Assembly (NCBI GenBank): GCA_030386875.1
Contig: CM059575.1
Span: forward strand, 49,692,859 to 49,756,858
DNA: 64,000 nucleotides
Origin: Morinoia aosen
Taxonomy: Eukaryota; Arthropoda; Malacostraca; Amphipoda; Talitridae
Direction: 5' to 3'
Of this stretch, positions 32,917 through 43,412 are shown piece after piece. Position 1 is the first letter of the stretch. Each line of letters begins with the position of its first letter. Made by a program: the position numbers and the translations under genes. The notes under the pieces were generated by a model. That model saw only the letters and a program-made list of their open reading frames with translations. It ran no database searches and was not told the origin of the DNA.

Positions 32917-33291
32917 TTGAATTCCACATTTTCAGTTTTAATGAAAAATGATTCTACTTTACTCACCCCTCACCCCTCTTTTAAGAAAACTCGACTGGAT
33001 CCCAATACCGAACAGATTTATGATCCAGAAAGCTCGACGAGTATTCTCCATTTGTACCTCCCCCAAAGTAATGCAGAGGTGGTAAAATTTTTTCCATCTA
33101 ATATCCCAAACGAAAGACCAAACCGGAGGAACGATGTTTTAGTCTGTTACCGTTCATCTAACGTGGGACAAAAAGCTCTCTCAGTTTCTGGAGCTTTTTT
33201 GTGGAACAAGCTTCCCCAGCATATCAGAAACTCTAAAACTGGAAAAGAATTTAGAATAAATGTATCACGTCATTTTGCATCTCTGTCATAG
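32917..33291 (+). pseudogene. C-terminal end of a LINE reverse transcriptase ORF
   Basis: The frame ends ALSVSGAFLWNKLPQHIRNS then KEFRINVSRHFASLS, the pattern (G..LWN.LP..IR....F....) seen at the C-terminus of CR1/L2-like LINE ORF2 proteins. The same protein end and the same downstream sequence recur at 45305-45553, showing a shared LINE family. Upstream reverse transcriptase sequence is missing. The first 20-25 residues may lie outside the element. Confidence 0.7.
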
Positions 33292-34719
33292 GGCCTGCAG
33301 CATTTCGGTGTGAATTTCCCATCTATCAGAAATTTTAATTTTCCGGAAATTTCTGTTAGAAATTTAGAAACTATTTCATTTTACGTTTGCTAAGCGATTC
33401 GTATATTCATCTTACTTATTTCTGTCGACAACAATGAGCACTACAGCCGTCAGTTCAATGCAGCAGAACGAACGTTCTTTCCATAATTAGGAGTATTTCC
33501 TCATCTTTATTTTGTCATTTCTTTCTCTTTTCTGTATTAATATTTAACGTCCGTATGACAAATATACCATGAAATACACTTTGTGTGTACACCAATAAAC
33601 AGGTTTATAGATGTGAGGGTTGTGTAAAGTTTATAATGAATTAAATTTTGGCTAACGTTGTCTCGCTATTTCAAAATCATTCTCGAAGATGTTTTCAATC
33701 GATTTTCGGCTGAGCTGGGGGGAAGGGGGTAATTTAAGCATTGCATTTAGTCTTTTTATTTTTTTTATTTTTTCCGTGCGTTCAGCGCACACTAGCACTG
33801 AACTTTCAAATCGGAAAAAACTCTAAATTTCTGTAATTAAAATTATCACTTTAGATCAAAGCCTAATCTACCTATATGTGCCAAATTTTGTGAATATTCT
33901 CCACTCAGATGTGACATCCGGCCTCAATGTTACTCCATTTTATCCCACGTACACATGCCCGTATAATGCTGAAGAGTTGTGTTGCTTCTTGACTATAACC
34001 TGATTTTAAAAAAAAAATTTCTGTGAAGAAATTAAAAACCAGTTCATTTTTATGTTTTTCGAAGTCTTCTTTTCCTTTTAATTATTTTTTTGCGAAAAAT
34101 TTCTTAAGATTACAGTGAGCTCAACTGTCATTTTCTGTGTAGTAGATGGTAGGTTGCTTTTATCTTTTATTTTATACATGTATTTTTTCTAACATTTCAT
34201 TTTCAATAAGTATATATATTAATATGTGTGTGTACGCGTGTAGGTATATATATGTATCTACATATATAGATATACATGTTTCTATTTCATTTCTTTACGC
34301 AAAAAACCTCCGGTTAATAAAGTTTATTGCACTAGCGAAATGATTAAAAAATAAATCTATCATTTCCCCAGAGGGCGTTTCTGTGAATCGGATTAATGTC
34401 AAATATAAATAATGAAATAAAGTGCAATTTGAGCGTATGAATCGTAGTAAAATTATCTTTCTGTCCGTATGTTGTACAAGCTATGAATTTTGATATTGAG
34501 TATATATATTTGTTTACCCATTTCTACCAATATTTTGTAGATATTTGATGAGTGGTAACCGGCTTACACTGTATCTCTATTCTATCCCATGCACCCATGT
34601 CCGCATGATGTGGTGAATATCGAGAAGATATGAAATATGTTTTTGGTGGTGATAGGGCTTTGCATATTTGTAGGACATATTTTTCATTTCTCATTTCAAC
34701 TACCCTTGGCAGAGATAGA
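33292..34719 (+). repeat. LINE 3' UTR remnant and AT-rich flank
   Basis: The stretch after the stop (GGGCCTGCAGCATTTCGGTG) and a block near 33360-33470 (TTTTACGTTTGCTAAGCG, CTGTCGACAACAATGAGCA) have diverged counterparts at 45554-46070. A further shared phrase around 33650-33690 matches about 46480-46510. A TA/TG-rich microsatellite lies near 34205-34280. No gene is supported. Confidence 0.55.
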
Positions 34720-35190
34720 CTATTGGCACGCCACGTATGGTTTGTCTATTAGTACGCCTCGTATATTTTGTCTATTAATCTGCCTCGTATGATCTATCTA
34801 TTTGTACACCTCTGATAGCTTGTCTATTAGTACACCTCGTATAGTTTGCCTATTATTATGCCTCGTATGGCTTATCTATTTGTACACCTCGGATGGTTTG
34901 TCAATTAGTACTCCTAGTATAGAACTTTTGTTAGACTACTAGCACACCACGAATGGTTTGTCTATTAGTACGCCTCGTATATTTTGTCTATTGTTATGCC
35001 ACGTATGGCTTATCTACTTGTACACCTCGGATGGTTTGTCAATTAGTACTCCTCGTATGGAACATTTGTTTTAGGATGTCCTATATTAAGAAACTTTTAA
35101 AAGCCAATATGTCGGCATGTATCTCATGTGACAACTTGGAAATATACATTTTTTCTTTTCATTTTTTCTTTTTTCTTTCCTTTCTCAGCC
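34720..35190 (+). repeat. SINE-like element with internal 26-bp tandem repeats (copy 2)
   Basis: About twelve 26-bp units of the theme TCTATTAGTACGCCTCGTAT run from 34735 to about 35060. They include a larger internal duplication: GGTTTGTCAATTAGTACTCC occurs twice, followed by a GAACTTTTG or GAACATTTG phrase. The tail matches copy 1 (GTCCTATATTAAGAAAC and so on). The two copies differ in unit number, as in a variable-number tandem repeat. Confidence 0.7.
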
Positions 35191-36540
35191 TCTAATGAAT
35201 GACCAAAACAATTGAACAATATACGCACACGTATTAAAAGAATATTTTCCTATTTGAATTTTTTTTAAGTTTTTTCCAACATAGCAATATCATTTTATAC
35301 CTGAAAATTAACTGTTTTTCTAATGTCTTTAGTTTTGAAGCCTGCACACAGCTGTAATAGTTGCGTGGGTAAAAGGTTCTACGATTTTTAATAACAACTC
35401 GTTCAACCAACTTGGAATTTAAGGACACCTCTGGGCCTAAATGCAGTCGATCTGTAAGCCATCAAATTTTTGCTGGAGGTATGACTCAGGTTTTTTCTCT
35501 CGTCAGGCAAGTTTGGCTTGATAGCCTGTTCCGATGTTGCTTCGGAAGGTGAACCGCGTCCCTTAATGGGAGAACTCGCGGCTATCTGCGAGTCTCTTGT
35601 GTCGTTTGAGCACTAAGATGCAGAGGTGGTGATGGTTTCCTGCTTGCAGCCATTGAGCTTACTGAGTAAGGATATATTTCGGTTTTTGTAAAAAGCATTT
35701 TTCAGTGAGGTCTTGGAGGGTAGTATTTCTTTAGATAGAGTCACTTTCCGAGCTGCGAACCGAGTTACGTAATGATACATTGTGGGCTCATGTTGCAAAT
35801 GTAAAATTTGTGCAGAATACCTGCATTATAGCTATAAGGACTAAAATTAAGGTAACTTTAAATATGACCCAGGCAACAGCTTCATTAATCAGATAAAGTT
35901 TAATTCCTTGAATTAATTAAATTAATGGTAATTAAAAGGAATTAAAATAAAACGATTGGGAGAAAATGTTAAAAGTAGTATTTAAAGTCATTCATTTCAC
36001 ACCGCTCCTCTGATTAGCACAATTGTAACGTACTAGAACCGACTTTCCTTTTTTCCGCCATTAACTTGCGTGGAAGCTCCTCCTATTCCCGCAGTTCTTC
36101 ATCAGATCCCGCAGAGTGACCATCATATCTGCGTTTCCCGGAATCTGCTCTACTTCCGGTTAAATGGTCAGCACTTCGCTGGGACGCTGGATCTCAGTTG
36201 TCGCCGAATGTGCCAGGCACGTTCTAATTGGCAAGATTACTCCTTCATCTTGAAGTTCCGCTGGACCTCACTTGTGTCTACGCGTGCCTTTACGAGTCCA
36301 CTCGACCAAGAGGATAATTCCGTTATCAACTTCTACACCGTAACTTCAACCGTTATGGAAATGTACGAGTAAACCCCTGCGCTGGAAGGACGGACGGACC
36401 GGCAGCCGGCATCTCTGAGCGGACGGCAACACTCAGACGTCACTCGGAGGTTGGTCTAGTGCTTAGTTACAAGTGGGCTGTTCGGGGACGGTGTGAACTT
36501 TATGGTGACTGCTTCCCATGTTAAATTCTAAATCCGCATT
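35191..36540. other. Mostly unrecognised; GC-richer open stretch near its end
   Basis: No convincing gene is seen. A GC-richer segment with an open plus-strand frame at 36070-36372 (begins with GTG; contains VSRNLLYFRLNGQHFAGTLD) resembles coding DNA in composition but has no recognisable domain or clear start. It may be an exon or a repeat fragment. Confidence 0.3.
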
Positions 36541-36956
36541 ATAAACTTACTTACCTTGTCGTTGGACGTATAAACTTACTTACCTTGTCGTTCGACGTAT
36601 AAACTTACTTACCTTGTCGTTGGACGTATAAACTTACTTACCCTGTCGTTGGACGTATAAACTTACTTACCTTGTCGTTGGACGTATAAACTTACTTACC
36701 TTGTCGTTGGACGTATAAACTTACTTACCTTGTCGTTGGACGTATAAACTTACTTACCTTGTCGTTGGACGTATAAACTTACTTACCTTGTCGTTGGACG
36801 TATAAACTTACTTACCTTGTCGTTGGACGTATAAACTCACTTACCTTGTCATTGAACGTATAAAATTACTTACCTTGTCGTTGGACGTATAAACTTACTT
36901 ACCTTGTCGTTGGACGTATAAACTTACTTGCCTTGTCGTTGGACGTATAAACTTAC
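36541..36956. repeat. 29-bp minisatellite, left half
   Basis: About 14 head-to-tail copies of a 29-bp unit containing CTTACTTACCTTGTCGTTGG and ACGTATAAA. Variation is minor, chiefly TTGGACG against TTCGACG. The array was cut by the LTR element 36957-40992 and continues at 40993. On the minus strand each unit reads CAAGGTAAGTAAG, a perfect-looking splice-donor motif. Confidence 0.95.
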
Positions 36957-37486
36957 TGTTAAATATTCCGTTTGGCTGTATCCACATTGAGCGCCAAAGG
37001 TTAGATAGTTTCCCTATTTTAGGGTTCTGAGGGCCGTAAGTTCCAAGGCTTTTATTCAGGAGAATCTTCCTGATTTTTCAGGGAGATGAGAGAAGTCAGT
37101 TGCTGAGTATTTATTTTATTAAGGCGAGGGCTTTTCAACAGTTTCCAAGTTGCGAATTTTATTCAGTTTTTCGGAGTCCGATCTGGTTACAAGGTTTGAA
37201 GATTTGAGCTGGTTTTTCAAGCTTTCGAAATTTGAGTCGAGACGAAGGCAAGCTCAGGAGTTTTTCGCGCTGGTAATACAGGCTTCGAAAGTTAAGAGCC
37301 GAATTGAAATTCGAGCTGCAAATTTTGAGCTGATATAAAAATCAAGCTGTTGAAATTTTCAAATCAGAGACGGATATATGCTTCTCAAGTATCTGTGATA
37401 CGAGAGTTTAGTTATGCGAGGAGAATTATTTTCCCACCTGTTAAATTATATAGGCACAAGGCGGCATCTACGACAATAGCCTGACA
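36957..37486 (-). repeat. LTR of the RT-less element (3' LTR in element sense)
   Basis: 530 bp, nearly identical to 40463-40992; differences such as GGCTG/GACTG and AAGGCGG/AAGTCGG are few. Confidence 0.93.
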
Positions 37487-37630
37487 CGCCCTTACAGAGA
37501 AGACATTACTGCAAGTAATGTCGCGAACATGCTATTAAGCCCGATGTCGACTGTGCTTTTTGGCCTATAAATTAATATAATGGTGCATATGTACATCAGA
37601 TAGCTTATAAAGAATACTTAAGACTATTTC

Positions 37631-39409
37631 TCAACAATTATAAACACTTATTCTAATACAGCTCAGGAACAGTCTTGTCCTTTCTTTTCTGAAGAGGCTG
37701 AATCCTGTTCTGTTGGTTGGGAGAGCGAAATAAAAAGTCGGCGATATGGTTCTCCACTCCAGGAATATGTTCCTATTTAAATTGGAAGAGGCTGAAGTAT
37801 GAAGCCCTCGTCGGTTCAGTTTATCAGCTTGTTTCAGATATATAAGAGGTCGATGGTCCCCATTGTGCATCGTTGATCTTGGTCGCCAAGTTTGGTCGAT
37901 GATATGGTCGCCAATTTCCGATCGCTGATCTGGTCGCCAATTTGATTGCTGATCTGGTCGCCAGTTTGATCGGTGATCTGGTCGCCAGTTTGATCGGTGA
38001 TCTGGTCGCCAGTTTGATCGGTGATTTGGTCGCCAGTTTGATCGGTGATCTGGTCGCCATTTTGATCGCTGATCTGGTCGCCATTTTGATCGCTGATCTG
38101 GTCGCCATTTTGATTGCTGATCTGGTCGCCAGTTTTGTTCGTTGATCTTTTTTAGATGACGAGCTTGGAACGCAGTCGTCCTTCTCCGGCAGCAGCTGCT
38201 GTTTGGAGGCCAGGGTGTCCTGCGGTCTACCGTAGATGCCGGTGGCCATGGACGCCATGGTCCTTTTAGGTGTAGGCCTTTATCGCGCATGCCAGACTTT
38301 AGTGTATTACGATCATCACTTTCTAATTTCTCCATTTCTTCTTTGGTTGGCTCAAGCACCTTCCCATACAGAGGACACTTCCCGTCAGGGTTGATGTGGC
38401 CATTTTGGAGAGTCTTTTGATAAGGAATTTCTTTATGTGGCTGGTATGATCTGCCATTGTTCTGAATTTCTTCATTTTTATTATCGGCTCTTTTGAAGAG
38501 CTGCTTTGAAGGAGCACAGTTGTGCTGTAGTTTAATGAACTCTTCCATGTTGATCTGCAGCTGTTTTGGTTCTTTAGATTTTTCTATTTCTTCTCTCTTT
38601 GCACTCGCTCTTATAGTGACATTAGAGGTTTTATTTATGATCGGAGGCGTATGCTCTTCTTCAAAGGATGTAGTTCCTGGCACACGTCCTAGGATTATGT
38701 CGGTTGCAGGGTTATCCATCGCTACGACTGTGACGTTGCCTCGATAATATGGGCAGTCAAGTTTTACGTTTGCTAACGGCGCTACGAAAGTTTGACTGTC
38801 AGCTAGCTTCACTGTGATTTTGTTTTTAGACATATTTTGTTCGGGCACAAGGGCTTTATTTACAAATACGGCTGTGGCTCCTCCATCCAGTAAGATTTCC
38901 ACAGGTTGATCATTGAGTTGGCCTTGGCACTTTTTTAATTCTCCTAATAGTACTTCGGTTGTATTCGAAATTACCGCAGCATGATTGCATTCGACGGGTG
39001 GCAGGGTATATCCTGGGGACTCCTCTTCGATATAATTTATGTGGGCAGTATGTTGTGCCGCACCTCCTTCATTTCGGGAAGAGGTATTTTGCTGAGATTG
39101 CGGGTTAAGTACTTGGCACTCTGCGCTAGAATGAGTTGGATTTTCTCCATGGTGATTACAGAAGAATGTTCTCCAGTTGATTGGCGGACGGTTAAAGTAG
39201 TTGGGTCTGCCTTCTACGTGAGCTGGTCCAGTTGTCCTTGGCCTATACGGGATATTCTGATTCTGAGGCGGTGCAGGTCGATACTGGGGATTTCGGTTCT
39301 GAGGAGGTCGATAGTTGAAATTTTGGTTCTGATGAGGTGAAGGTCGATAGTTTCCGGTTGTGCTGTTAGAAACTTGATTCACTTGAGAACTTTTGGAAGG
39401 TTTTCCCAT
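37631..39409 (-). CDS. Protease-containing ORF2 of the RT-less element
   Basis: The frame starts at ATG 39409 (MGKPSKSSQVNQVSN) and overlaps the end of gag in the -1 frame. First comes a Pro/Asn/Arg-rich stretch with YRP repeats. A retropepsin-like domain follows near residues 150-250 (VEILLDGGATAVFVNK, later DIILGR). The catalytic Asp is present, but the usual Ser or Thr of D[ST]G is Gly (DGG), so activity is doubtful. After the protease, where Gypsy elements have RT, there is unrelated sequence and then about nine 8-residue repeats of the type KWRPDQRS. The 592-residue frame is open throughout. Function of the repeat tail is unknown. Confidence 0.75.
   Translation of the reverse strand: MGKPSKSSQVNQVSNSTTGNYRPSPHQNQNFNYRPPQNRNPQYRPAPPQNQNIPYRPRTTGPAHVEGRPNYFNRPPINWRTFFCNHHGENPTHSSAECQVLNPQSQQNTSSRNEGGAAQHTAHINYIEEESPGYTLPPVECNHAAVISNTTEVLLGELKKCQGQLNDQPVEILLDGGATAVFVNKALVPEQNMSKNKITVKLADSQTFVAPLANVKLDCPYYRGNVTVVAMDNPATDIILGRVPGTTSFEEEHTPPIINKTSNVTIRASAKREEIEKSKEPKQLQINMEEFIKLQHNCAPSKQLFKRADNKNEEIQNNGRSYQPHKEIPYQKTLQNGHINPDGKCPLYGKVLEPTKEEMEKLESDDRNTLKSGMRDKGLHLKGPWRPWPPASTVDRRTPWPPNSSCCRRRTTAFQARHLKKINEQNWRPDQQSKWRPDQRSKWRPDQRSKWRPDHRSNWRPNHRSNWRPDHRSNWRPDHRSNWRPDQQSNWRPDQRSEIGDHIIDQTWRPRSTMHNGDHRPLIYLKQADKLNRRGLHTSASSNLNRNIFLEWRTISPTFYFALPTNRTGFSLFRKERTRLFLSCIRISVYNC
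37873..38147. repeat. 24-bp tandem repeat inside the RT-less element
   Basis: About ten copies of a 24-bp unit such as GATCTGGTCGCCAGTTTGAT plus CGGT. Because 24 is a multiple of three, the minus-strand frame stays open and encodes repeated WRPDxRSx. Flanking units are more diverged. Confidence 0.9.
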
Positions 39410-40287
39410 TGAAGATTCTTGACCTTCATTTTGTTATTCGTCAGACGGTTCTCACACAGTTTCTGGAGAGTTGTATTGGGTTGGGCTTGTAGAAATTTGT
39501 CCCCTTGGTCAGCTAGAGTCGCCAAGGTGTTACCGCTTCTGTCTTTGAGTTGAGTAGCAAGGTGAGACGGTAGACTGGAGTAGACCCTATCCATAAGCAT
39601 GAAATTTTTCAATTGGTCGTAGTTTTCTTCTACTTGGCTTCCGGTGAGCCATGCGTTAAGCGCTTGTTCCAATCTCCGGATGTATCGACTCATGTTGTCT
39701 CCTTCCTCAGGCTTTAGTTCATAGTAGTTACTGCGCAGTTTAGCGGGGGTTATCTTGTGGGACTCCAGCAGTAAATTTTTGATTTCCCGAAATTGGTAGC
39801 GGTCGACAGCGGCCAATGTCTGGATGAGTCTTCTTTCCTTAGCCGTTACTAGATTTTCTAATGCGAGAACAGCATCAAATTCAGTGTATTCGAGTGCGTT
39901 GCTGTGACTCTCGAAACTCTGCATGAATTCTTGGATCCCCTCTTGTTCAGGGTTAAAAGCAGCGATATCGGGTATTTTGACCCGTCTGGCTTCTGGTGCC
40001 CTTTGCTGGTTGAGTTTTTAGAGCTGGATTTCATGCTCTCGTTCTCTTTCTCTCTCTCCCTCTCTCTCTCTCTCTCGTTCTCTTTCCCGTTCTCGTTCTT
40101 CTCTTTCTCGTTCTCGTTCTCGTTCTTCTCTTTCTCGTTCTTCTCTTTCTCTTTCTCTTTCTCGTTCTCGTTCTTCAGCTTCCTCCAGAATTCTTATTCT
40201 TTGAAGGAAGGTTTCACGGTAGTCTGGTTGCTCCGGAGTGAGGCCTAGGGCAGTCATGTACTCTCGGGCACGTTGGACGCAATCCAT
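39379..40287 (-). pseudogene. Gag of the RT-less element with an in-frame stop
   Basis: It starts at ATG 40287 (MDCVQRAREYMTALG). Residues about 35-85 are a coiled-coil-like run of Glu-Arg repeats from a GA-rich microsatellite. A TAA at 40018-40020 ends this part, but the same frame continues open (KLNQQRAPEARRVKIPDIAA) into the capsid-like region (YTEFDAVLALENLVTAKERR, MSRYIRRLEQALNAWL) and ends at 39379. The capsid part resembles SCAN-related Gypsy Gag. No zinc knuckle is seen. The TAA is most simply an inactivating mutation; readthrough is possible but unsupported. An internal ATG at 39924 could start a shorter product. Confidence 0.7.
40040..40182. repeat. GA/CT-rich microsatellite in gag
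   Basis: Plus strand TCTCTCTCTCGTTCTC repeats; on the minus strand they encode alternating Arg and Glu. This is a simple-sequence expansion within gag. Confidence 0.85.
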
Positions 40288-40462
40288 TTTGAGATTTTTC
40301 TTTGCTTCAGGAAGTCGAGGTTCCTTTTCTTTATTTTTCTTGGTTTTCAGGATTCAAAGTCCTTTATTTTTTTCTGCTTCAGGGAGTCAAGTCCCCCTGT
40401 TCGTTTTATTTAGTTTTTCTTAGCTTTCAGGATTCGTAGTCCTTCTGTATCGGGCGCGAAAT

Positions 40463-40992
40463 TGTTAAATATTCCGTTTGACTGTATCCACATTGGGCGC
40501 CAAAGGCTAGATAGTTTCTCTATTTAAGGGTTCTGAGGGCCGTAAGTTCCAAGGCTTTTATTCCGGAGAATCTTCCTGATTTTTCAGGGATATGAGAGAA
40601 GTCAGTTGCTGAGTATTTATTTTATTAAGGCGAGGGCTTTTCAACAGTTTCCAAGTTGCGAATTTTATTCAGTTTTTCGGAGTCCGATCTGGTTACAAGG
40701 TTTGAAGATTTGAGCTGGTTTTTCAAGCTTTCGAAATTTGAGTCGAGACGAAGGCAAGCTCAGGAGTTTTTCGCGCTGGTAATACAGGCTTCGAAAGTTA
40801 AGAGCCGAATTGAAATTCGAGCTGCAAATTTTGAGCCGATATAAAAATCAACCTGTTGAAATTTTTAAATCTGAGACGGATATATGCTTCTCATGTATCT
40901 GTGATACGAGAGTTTAGTTATGCGAGGAGAATTATTTTCCCTCCTGTTAAATTATATAGGCACAAGTCGGCATCTACGACAATAGCCTGACA
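40463..40992 (-). repeat. LTR of the RT-less element (5' LTR in element sense)
   Basis: 530 bp, TG...CA ends in the minus sense. The adjoining internal sequence ATTTCGCGCCCGATACAG would hold the primer site; GCGCCCGA with ACAG is reminiscent of a lysine-tRNA-type site, but the match is weak. Confidence 0.93.
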
Positions 40993-41283
40993 CTTACTTA
41001 CCTTGTCGTTGGACGTATAAACTTACTTACCTTGTCGTTGGACGTATAAACTTACTTACCTTGTCGTTGGACGTATAAACTTACTTACCTTGTCGTTGGA
41101 CGTATAAACTTACTTACCTTGTCGTTGGACGTATAAACTTACTTACCTTGTCGTTGGACGTATAAACTTACATACCTTTTCGTTCGACGTATAAACTTAC
41201 TTACCTTGTCGTTCGACGTATAAACTTACTTACCTTGTCGTTCGACGTATAAACTTACTTACCTTGTCGTTCGACGTATAAAC
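40993..41283. repeat. 29-bp minisatellite, right half
   Basis: About ten more copies of the same 29-bp unit as 36541-36956, ending near CGTATAAACC. Units with TTCGACG cluster at this end. Confidence 0.95.
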
Positions 41284-42419
41284 CTAAAAGTTAAACTTTT
41301 GTAGTAAACGTATTAAATCTTGTAAACTATAAACTATAAACTTGGTGGTGAAGCTATTTCAATTGTACTTTGGGTGTTCTCTGGAAACACCGTTGACGGT
41401 TCGCGTTTTCATGCCTTTGCAGGATGGACGATGCCCTGGCAGGATCTCGGACGTGGTGTTGAACTGCTCACGGTTCCAAAAGCTCGTCCTGTTCCTGTAC
41501 CCTGTGTCCGTTACAGCTGTTTACGTGTCCGTTCCAAATCTCTTTCCTGAGTAAAGCTTGAATGTCGATTGAACTTGATATTTACCCCTTTCTATAGCTA
41601 ATTTCACTGTAAATTGTACAAAATTAGGTTCCGAGAACGAAGAAATTTTGATATATTTATCAATTATTCCTATGATTGTTAATTATTTTCTTTCTACCTT
41701 GCAAGGTAAGCGTCTTTTGAAGAGTGAGATGAATTCAAGCCTTTCACCGAGGTACTCAAGCTTTAGGCGGAGTGAAAATGGGATTGCCCCTTAAGGTGGG
41801 AGGACGGCATAGAAAGAGAGGGAAAAGAGCAGCCTTGAACAAGGACGTCTTCATAGTGAAGGTCGGTTAGTCCTAAGGACATTCGGTTTTTAGGATGCAT
41901 TCTATTTGTTTCCTGAAAACCGCTCAGGTTGATATGAAGTACGCAATTTCTCATATTTATATTGCTTATACTTTTAGTGCGAAAGAATTCAACGAAGCGA
42001 AGAATTGTTGCAGAAATCTGGGCTTAAATTTGATTCAATTTGAAACTTGCCTAGAATATAATAATGCTGACGCACTTAATAACACCCAATGGTCTCGTAC
42101 CCAGGAATAAAACTTTTGTTTTCTTGGACCACTCGCAACGAAATCAACATTGCGAATCACCGAGGCACTTTGTCCTCATTTCAACAAATGTCAAGCAATA
42201 AGTGAAATTGTGAATCACTCCAATGAGTCAAAAGCTTAACGGAAGGAAACAAATATTTTCACCTTAAACTCTGAAAAAGAAAATATGCCTATGCACGGCA
42301 ATGCAAATGGTAAACCAGACCCTTCAAAATTGAAAGAGTCAGCAAGCAGAGTTTTAAGTAACTCACCTATCTCTGCGTGAGGAACGTTTAATGAACCTGA
42401 GCCTTTCCCTAACTCGATC
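41284..42419. other. Unrecognised, partly GC-richer
   Basis: A GC-richer open stretch at 41342-41554 (plus) follows a splice-acceptor-like TGCCTTTGCAG (41415-41425). It has no recognisable domain. The remainder is AT-rich and probably the decayed start of the LINE that follows. Confidence 0.3.
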
Positions 42420-42689
42420 TCAGACCACTATAATGTAAGTACGAACGATAAATTTACGCTACTTGCAACAGACACGAATAGTGACTGCGACATGCCCTCA
42501 TAATTCAATCAGTCCTCGACTTTCCAATACGTACTCAGAAACAGGGGATAGTCAAGCAAATAACGATATTCAAAACCGCTCCAAAACAATCAAATCATTT
42601 GGAAAAATTCATAGCTCATCCAGCCTCTTTCCGAAAATCGAAATCCTGTGCGCAGTCACGTAAAGAATCACTGCAATAGAAAACACCCC

Positions 42690-43300
42690 CTGCAAAATCC
42701 TCCTGCCTTTGCAAAGCCCCCAACGTACGACCAAACCGATACTGATACCGAAAAATCAACGGTGAATCTAATTTGCACACACGTTGCGGACACACTGAAT
42801 GACTTGAAACGATCGCTCAAAATTAAACTTACTTACACTTTAGCTAACGGACACTGTCTCCTCCACGCAGCAACAACACAACTCGCATCACAACAAATCT
42901 CGAAACGGAACTACATATCCTCGAAAAAAGCCATCAAAACTATGATCTCTATAGAAACAAAGACCAATATGCAAAATTAGTTGCCAAGAACAGTGGGAAT
43001 TTCGAACTACTAATCAATAAATACATCGACGGAAAAGTCTTCAATCACGCAGTTGGGGACCTCATACTCCAAATAATTACCAATGTTATGAGAATATCAA
43101 TTCCCATATTTGACGAAAAAAAAGGGATTTGGGACACAACAATTTCCCCTACATCAAATGCTATGATAAATTGTCCTCCACTCAGTGAGAACACATCAGA
43201 AACAGGACCACAAGTGTACAAAATGCACCATGAAATTCATGCCGCTGTCACTCTCATTTTTTCCATAAATAACCTTGACCAAATTGAATTTTTACCTAAA
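42690..43300 (+). pseudogene. OTU-cysteine-protease-like segment of the LINE
   Basis: One frame (to about 42980) reads YTLANGHCLLHAATTQLA, which matches the catalytic-cysteine motif of OTU domains (G-D-G-x-C-L-x-x-A), with Asn for the Asp. After a frameshift near 42970 the next frame continues YAKLVAKNSGNFELLINKY and HAVGDLILQIITNVMRISIP, like the later part of an OTU fold. OTU proteases cleave ubiquitin and occur in a few retroelements. The catalytic histidine cannot be placed with certainty. Broken by at least one frameshift. Confidence 0.5.
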
Positions 43301-43412
43301 TCTGATATCACAAGCAGTGAACGGAGCAACATCGCATCTAATACCAAATACTCTCCTAAACCGATCAAATGCAATAACTAAAATAAACATCTGCCTATAG
43401 AGATAAAAAACT

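Larger units (their letters stand above)
36957..40992 (-). mobile_element. Non-autonomous LTR retrotransposon with gag and protease only
   Basis: Two 530-bp LTRs (36957-37486 and 40463-40992) begin TGTCAGGC and end TTTAACA in the minus sense, and the 5-bp duplication CTTAC lies on both sides (36952-36956, 40993-40997), within the minisatellite. Coding is on the minus strand: gag, then a protease domain, then a tandem-repeat-rich tail. No reverse transcriptase, RNase H or integrase motifs are found in the 4036 bp. It would need proteins from an autonomous relative. The capsid-like gag suggests a Gypsy-type origin. Confidence 0.9.

Noticed and set aside
37942..38145. Plus-strand repetitive protein frame (IADLVASLIGDLV type)
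   Set aside because: It is the complementary reading of the 24-bp repeat; the minus frame is continuous with the protease ORF.
39904..40248. Plus-strand Ser/Phe-rich frame
   Set aside because: It is the antisense of the gag Glu/Arg microsatellite.
36541..41283. CRISPR array from 29-bp direct repeats
   Set aside because: Units are strictly head to tail with no spacers, in a eukaryotic context. It is a minisatellite split by a retroelement.
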